From contig CAMLGG010000092.1 in assembly GCA_946479475.1 (NCBI GenBank), positions 1 to 17,904 of the forward strand: a DNA stretch of 17,904 bases, written 5' to 3'. The DNA is from an uncultured Ideonella sp. Its GTDB lineage: Bacteria > Pseudomonadota > Gammaproteobacteria > Burkholderiales > Burkholderiaceae. The notes under the pieces were generated by a model that did no database searches, was not told where the DNA came from, and saw only the letters and a program-made list of their open reading frames with translations. Position numbers and translations under genes: made by a program. Below, in pieces: positions 14,024 through 17,904 of this stretch (position 1 is its first letter; each line of letters begins with the position of its first letter).

Positions 14024-14728
14024 ATGAAGATCGACAACGCCGTAGCCCTCGTCACCGGTGCCAACCGCGGCATCGGCCTGGCCTTCACCCGCGAGCTGCT
14101 GGCCCGCGGGGCCCGCAAGGTCTACGCCGCGGCACGAGACCCGGCGAGCATCACCTTGCCTGGCGTCGAGCCGCTGCGCCTGGACGTCACGAAGCCGGAG
14201 GAAGTGGCAGCGGCGGCCGCCCACGCGGGCGACGTCACGCTGCTCGTCAACAACGCCGGCGTCGCCGAGGTCGGCGGCTTCCTGGCGGCCGACAGCGACA
14301 AGGTCGCGCGCCGCCAGTTCGAGACCAACTTCTTCGGCATGCTGCGCATGAGCAAGGCCTTCGCGCCCGCCCTGGCTGCCAACGGCGGCGGTGCCATCCT
14401 CAACGTGCTTTCGATCGTGTCGTGGATCAACGGCGGGCAGCTCGCGGCCTATGCGGCCAGCAAGTCGGCCGCCTGGTCGCTGACGAACTCGCTGCGCCAC
14501 GAGCTCAAGGCGCAGGGAACACAGGTGCTGGGCCTGCACATGGGCTTCGTCGACACCGACCTGGTGCGCGCCATGGACGTCGAGAAGACCAGCCCCGAGC
14601 TGATCGTCCGCCGCGCCCTCAACGCCCTGGAATCCGAGCTGGAGGAGGTGCTGGCCGACGAGCTCACCATGCGCGTCAAGCTCGGCCTTTCGGCCGAAGC
14701 GGCGAGCTACCTGCCGGCGCGCGCCTGA
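14024..14728 (+). CDS. Short-chain dehydrogenase/reductase (SDR), TetR-controlled
   Basis: This 234-residue cytoplasmic oxidoreductase is of the classical SDR type. The nucleotide-binding motif TGANRGIG (11-18) and NNAG (76-79) are present. The catalytic tetrad can be read as Asn102 (ETNFFG), Ser130 (LNVLS), Tyr143 and Lys147 (YAASK). Arg38 after strand two (AAARDP) suggests a preference for NADP(H). The ATG at 14024 has GGAGA upstream; an earlier in-frame start at 13985 would lie inside the operator and is rejected. It follows the TetR gene by 90 bases with an operator in between, so it is the likely main target of that repressor. The substrate is unknown; a small carbonyl compound or alcohol is only a guess from the family. 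Confidence 0.93.
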   Translation: MKIDNAVALVTGANRGIGLAFTRELLARGARKVYAAARDPASITLPGVEPLRLDVTKPEEVAAAAAHAGDVTLLVNNAGVAEVGGFLAADSDKVARRQFETNFFGMLRMSKAFAPALAANGGGAILNVLSIVSWINGGQLAAYAASKSAAWSLTNSLRHELKAQGTQVLGLHMGFVDTDLVRAMDVEKTSPELIVRRALNALESELEEVLADELTMRVKLGLSAEAASYLPARA

Positions 14729-14734
14729 GCCGCT

Positions 14735-15465
14735 TCAGCCGGGCGGAAAGCGATCCACCGCATCCGTGATGATGCCGTCGATGCCGAGCGCGAGCAGGGC
14801 ATCGGCGGCGGGGCGATCGTTGACGGTATAGACCAGGGCGCGCAGCCCGGCCTGGCGGAGCTTGCCGAACAGCGACGCGTCCATCAGCCGGTGGTTGGTG
14901 ATGGCTGCCACGCAGCCCAGCTGCAAGGCAGCATCCAGCCAGCCCGGCCAGTCCTTGTCGACGAGCAAGGCGCGCTGCAGGCTTGGCGCGGCCTCACGGG
15001 CGCCCAGCAGCGACTCGGGCCGGAACGACGACAGCAGAGGCGGCCGATCGCTGCCGGCCCACAGCCGCCGGACCTCCTGCGCGACGATCCGACCGGTACG
15101 CTCCTCGTCGCCCTCGGTCGGCTTGATCTCGAGGTCGAGCCAATGGCCGTTGGCCCGCATCCAGCCCGCCACCGAGGCCAGGCTGGCCGGCGGCTCGCCC
15201 GCGTACGCCGGGCTGTGCCAGCCGCCGGCATCCAGCAGGGACAGCTCGCTCCAGGAGAGGTCGGCGGCCCGCCCGCGGCCGCTGGTCGTCCGATCGAGCG
15301 TGCTGTCGTGAAGCAGGAAGGGCAGGCCTTCCGCCGAAAGCTTGACGTCGCATTCGAAGGCGCGGTAGCCATGCGAGGCGCCGAGCCGGAAGGCCGCCAT
15401 CGTGTTCTCGGGCGCGAGCTTGCCGGCGCCGCGGTGGGCTATCCAGCGAGGGAAGGCCCAGGCAT

Positions 15466-15469
<4 letters not shown>
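14735..15469 (-). CDS. ugpQ: Glycerophosphodiester phosphodiesterase
   Basis: The enzyme hydrolyses glycerophosphodiesters to sn-glycerol-3-phosphate and an alcohol. It has 244 residues and no signal peptide, matching the cytoplasmic UgpQ type. Visible active-site residues of the GDPD family are His12-Arg13 (IAHRGAG), Glu21-Asn22 (PENT), Glu39 and Asp41 (FECDVK), His54 ([11 protein letters not shown]), and Glu114/Lys116 (LDLEIKP). The C-terminal [24 protein letters not shown] is typical of the family barrel end. The ATG at 15469 overlaps the stop of the ATPase gene (ATGA). It converges on the SDR gene with only 6 bases between the stops. Confidence 0.95.
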
Positions 15470-16530
<1,061 letters not shown>

Positions 16531-16546
16531 GGGGTATGCGTTCTCG

Positions 16547-17395
16547 TTATTTCTCGGCGTCGACCAGGCCCTTGACGAACCACTTCTGCATCAGCAGCAC
16601 CACCAGCGCCGGCGGCAGCATGGCCAGCATCGCGGTGGCCATCACGAGAGGCCACTCGGTCAGCGCGTCGCCGCCGACGATCATCCGCTTGATGCCGATG
16701 ACGGCGGTGTACATGCTCTCGTCGGTGGTGATCAGCAGCGGCCAGAGGTACTGGTTCCAGCCGTAGATGAACTGGATGACGAACAGGGCGGCGACCGAGG
16801 TGGCCGAAAGAGGCAGAAGCACGTCGAAGAAGAAGCGCATCGGACTGGCGCCGTCTATCCGGGCGGCCTCGGTCAGTTCGTCGGGCACCGTCATGAAGAA
16901 CTGGCGGAAGAGGAAGGTGGCGGTGGCCGAGGCGATCAGGGGCAGGGTGAGGCCGACGTACGAATTCAGCAGCGAAAGGTCGGACACCACCTTGAAGGTC
17001 GGAATGATGCGCACCTCCACCGGCAGCATCAGCGTCACGAAGATCATCCAGAAGAAGGTGCGCCGCAGCGGGAAGCGGAAGTAGACGATGGCGAAGGAGG
17101 CGATGATCGAGATGGCGATCTTGCCGACCGCGATCATCAGCGCCATCGCCAGGCTGTTGAGCATCATCCGCGCCACCGGGGCGGCGGCGCCGCGGGTGGA
17201 GCCGCCGGTCAGCACCTGGGCGTAGTTCTCCAGCAGGTGGCTGCCGGGGGTCAGCGGCATGGGCACCGCCAGCACTTCCTCGAGCGTGTGCGTCGAGGCG
17301 ATGAAGGTGACATACAGCGGGAAGGCGACGACGGCCACTGCGGCGATCAGCAGCACGTGGGTGAGCAGGTCCAGGCCCTTGCGGTTCTCGATCAT
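16547..17395 (-). CDS. ugpE: sn-Glycerol-3-phosphate ABC transporter permease
   Basis: This 282-residue inner-membrane permease of the MalG type has about six hydrophobic spans. The first is residues 11-32 ([20 protein letters not shown]) and the last is near the C-terminus, which ends [10 protein letters not shown] as in UgpE. The EAA loop that contacts UgpC is [22 protein letters not shown]. The periplasmic segment [16 protein letters not shown] (residues about 48-63) is typical of UgpE. The ATG at 17395 lies 7 bases after the ugpA stop, so the two permeases are translationally coupled. Confidence 0.93.
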   Translation of the reverse strand: MIENRKGLDLLTHVLLIAAVAVVAFPLYVTFIASTHTLEEVLAVPMPLTPGSHLLENYAQVLTGGSTRGAAAPVARMMLNSLAMALMIAVGKIAISIIASFAIVYFRFPLRRTFFWMIFVTLMLPVEVRIIPTFKVVSDLSLLNSYVGLTLPLIASATATFLFRQFFMTVPDELTEAARIDGASPMRFFFDVLLPLSATSVAALFVIQFIYGWNQYLWPLLITTDESMYTAVIGIKRMIVGGDALTEWPLVMATAMLAMLPPALVVLLMQKWFVKGLVDAEK

Positions 17396-17402
17396 CCGGC
17401 CC

Positions 17403-17904
17403 TCACCCGTACTGCACCCGACGCTCGACGAAGCGGAACTGCACCACCGTCAACGCGATGACGATCGCCATCAGGATCACCGACTGGGCAGACGAGCCGC
17501 CGAGGTCGGCCGACTTCACGCCGTCGGTGTAGACCTTGTAGACCAGGATGTTGGTGGCCTGGGCGGGGCCGCCGGCGGTGGTGGCGTCGATCACGCCGAA
17601 GGTGTCGAAGAAGGCGTAGACGATGTTGACCACGAGCAGGAAGAAGGTCGTGGGCGACAGCAACGGGAACACGATGGTCCAGAACCTGCGCATCGGGCTG
17701 GCGCCGTCGATCGCCGCCGCCTCGATCAGCGAGCGCGGGATGGCCTGCAGGCCGGCGAGGAAGAACAGGAAGTTGTAGCTGATCTGCTTCCACGTCGCGG
17801 CCATCACCACCAGCAGCATGGCCTGGTCGCCCTGCAGCACCCAGTTCCAGTCGATGCCCATCTGGCGCAGGCTGTAGCTGACGATGCCGATCGATGGCGC
17901 GAAC
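17403..17904 (-). CDS. ugpA: sn-Glycerol-3-phosphate ABC transporter permease, 3' part (runs off right edge)
   Basis: The frame is open to the right edge; 166 residues before the stop are visible. An ATG at 17861 is internal, since coding continues upstream of it as [14 protein letters not shown]. The EAA loop reads [20 protein letters not shown] with [11 protein letters not shown] after it, the MalF/UgpA arrangement. Hydrophobic spans lie around 17830-17740 and 17670-17610, plus a last one near the C-terminus ([15 protein letters not shown]). The C-terminal RFVERRVQY matches UgpA. The missing N-terminal half and the expected ugpB lie beyond the window. Confidence 0.92.
   Translation of the reverse strand, partial: FAPSIGIVSYSLRQMGIDWNWVLQGDQAMLLVVMAATWKQISYNFLFFLAGLQAIPRSLIEAAAIDGASPMRRFWTIVFPLLSPTTFFLLVVNIVYAFFDTFGVIDATTAGGPAQATNILVYKVYTDGVKSADLGGSSAQSVILMAIVIALTVVQFRFVERRVQYG

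Overview
The window is uniformly very GC-rich, and its genes show strong G/C preference at third codon positions. The gene set (ArgJ, a GltI/J/K/L-type amino acid ABC operon, several bactofilins, a ugpAECQ-type glycerol-3-phosphate operon, GloVer-repeat protein, TetR/SDR pair) suggests a betaproteobacterium of the order Burkholderiales, perhaps near the Rubrivivax/Leptothrix group. That placement is inference from content and composition. No tRNA, rRNA, CRISPR array, transposase or integrase was seen.

Left part (1-3750): an unfamiliar gene on the minus strand (helical N-terminus, HTH-like segment, TPR-like C-terminus) sits head to head with a clostripain-like (C11) cysteine peptidase. Its coding frame appears to break about 57 bases from the window edge. 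A strong hairpin follows the peptidase, then two small genes: an all-helical protein and a single-span membrane protein.

Middle (3866-8188, plus strand): argJ (arginine biosynthesis) is followed by a complete four-gene polar amino acid importer: periplasmic binding protein, two permeases and an ATPase. The importer is closely packed, with an ATGA overlap before the ATPase gene. A hairpin able to cover the Shine-Dalgarno site precedes the binding-protein gene.

8189-10296 (minus strand): a compact five-gene cluster encodes three different bactofilin-type proteins and two small single-span membrane proteins. It converges on the importer with no spacer at all; the two stop codons abut inside the loop of one hairpin. 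The repeated bactofilin/membrane-partner design is the most unusual gene arrangement in the window.

10297-13200: a 377-base leader region with a possible promoter, a possible short leader ORF and two or three hairpins precedes an EntS-like MFS exporter. The exporter converges on a Tat-exported GloVer-repeat protein. The last GloVer repeat is degraded into long G runs, which looks like a sequence-quality problem.

13201-14728: a TetR repressor and an SDR oxidoreductase each have a nearly identical 18-bp palindrome just upstream. The first palindrome overlaps the -10 box of a good sigma-70 promoter. This is a small self-contained regulon that can be read directly from the DNA.

14735-17904 (minus strand): ugpQ, ugpC, ugpE and the 3' part of ugpA, in the usual order for sn-glycerol-3-phosphate/glycerophosphodiester uptake and breakdown. 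ugpA runs off the right edge.
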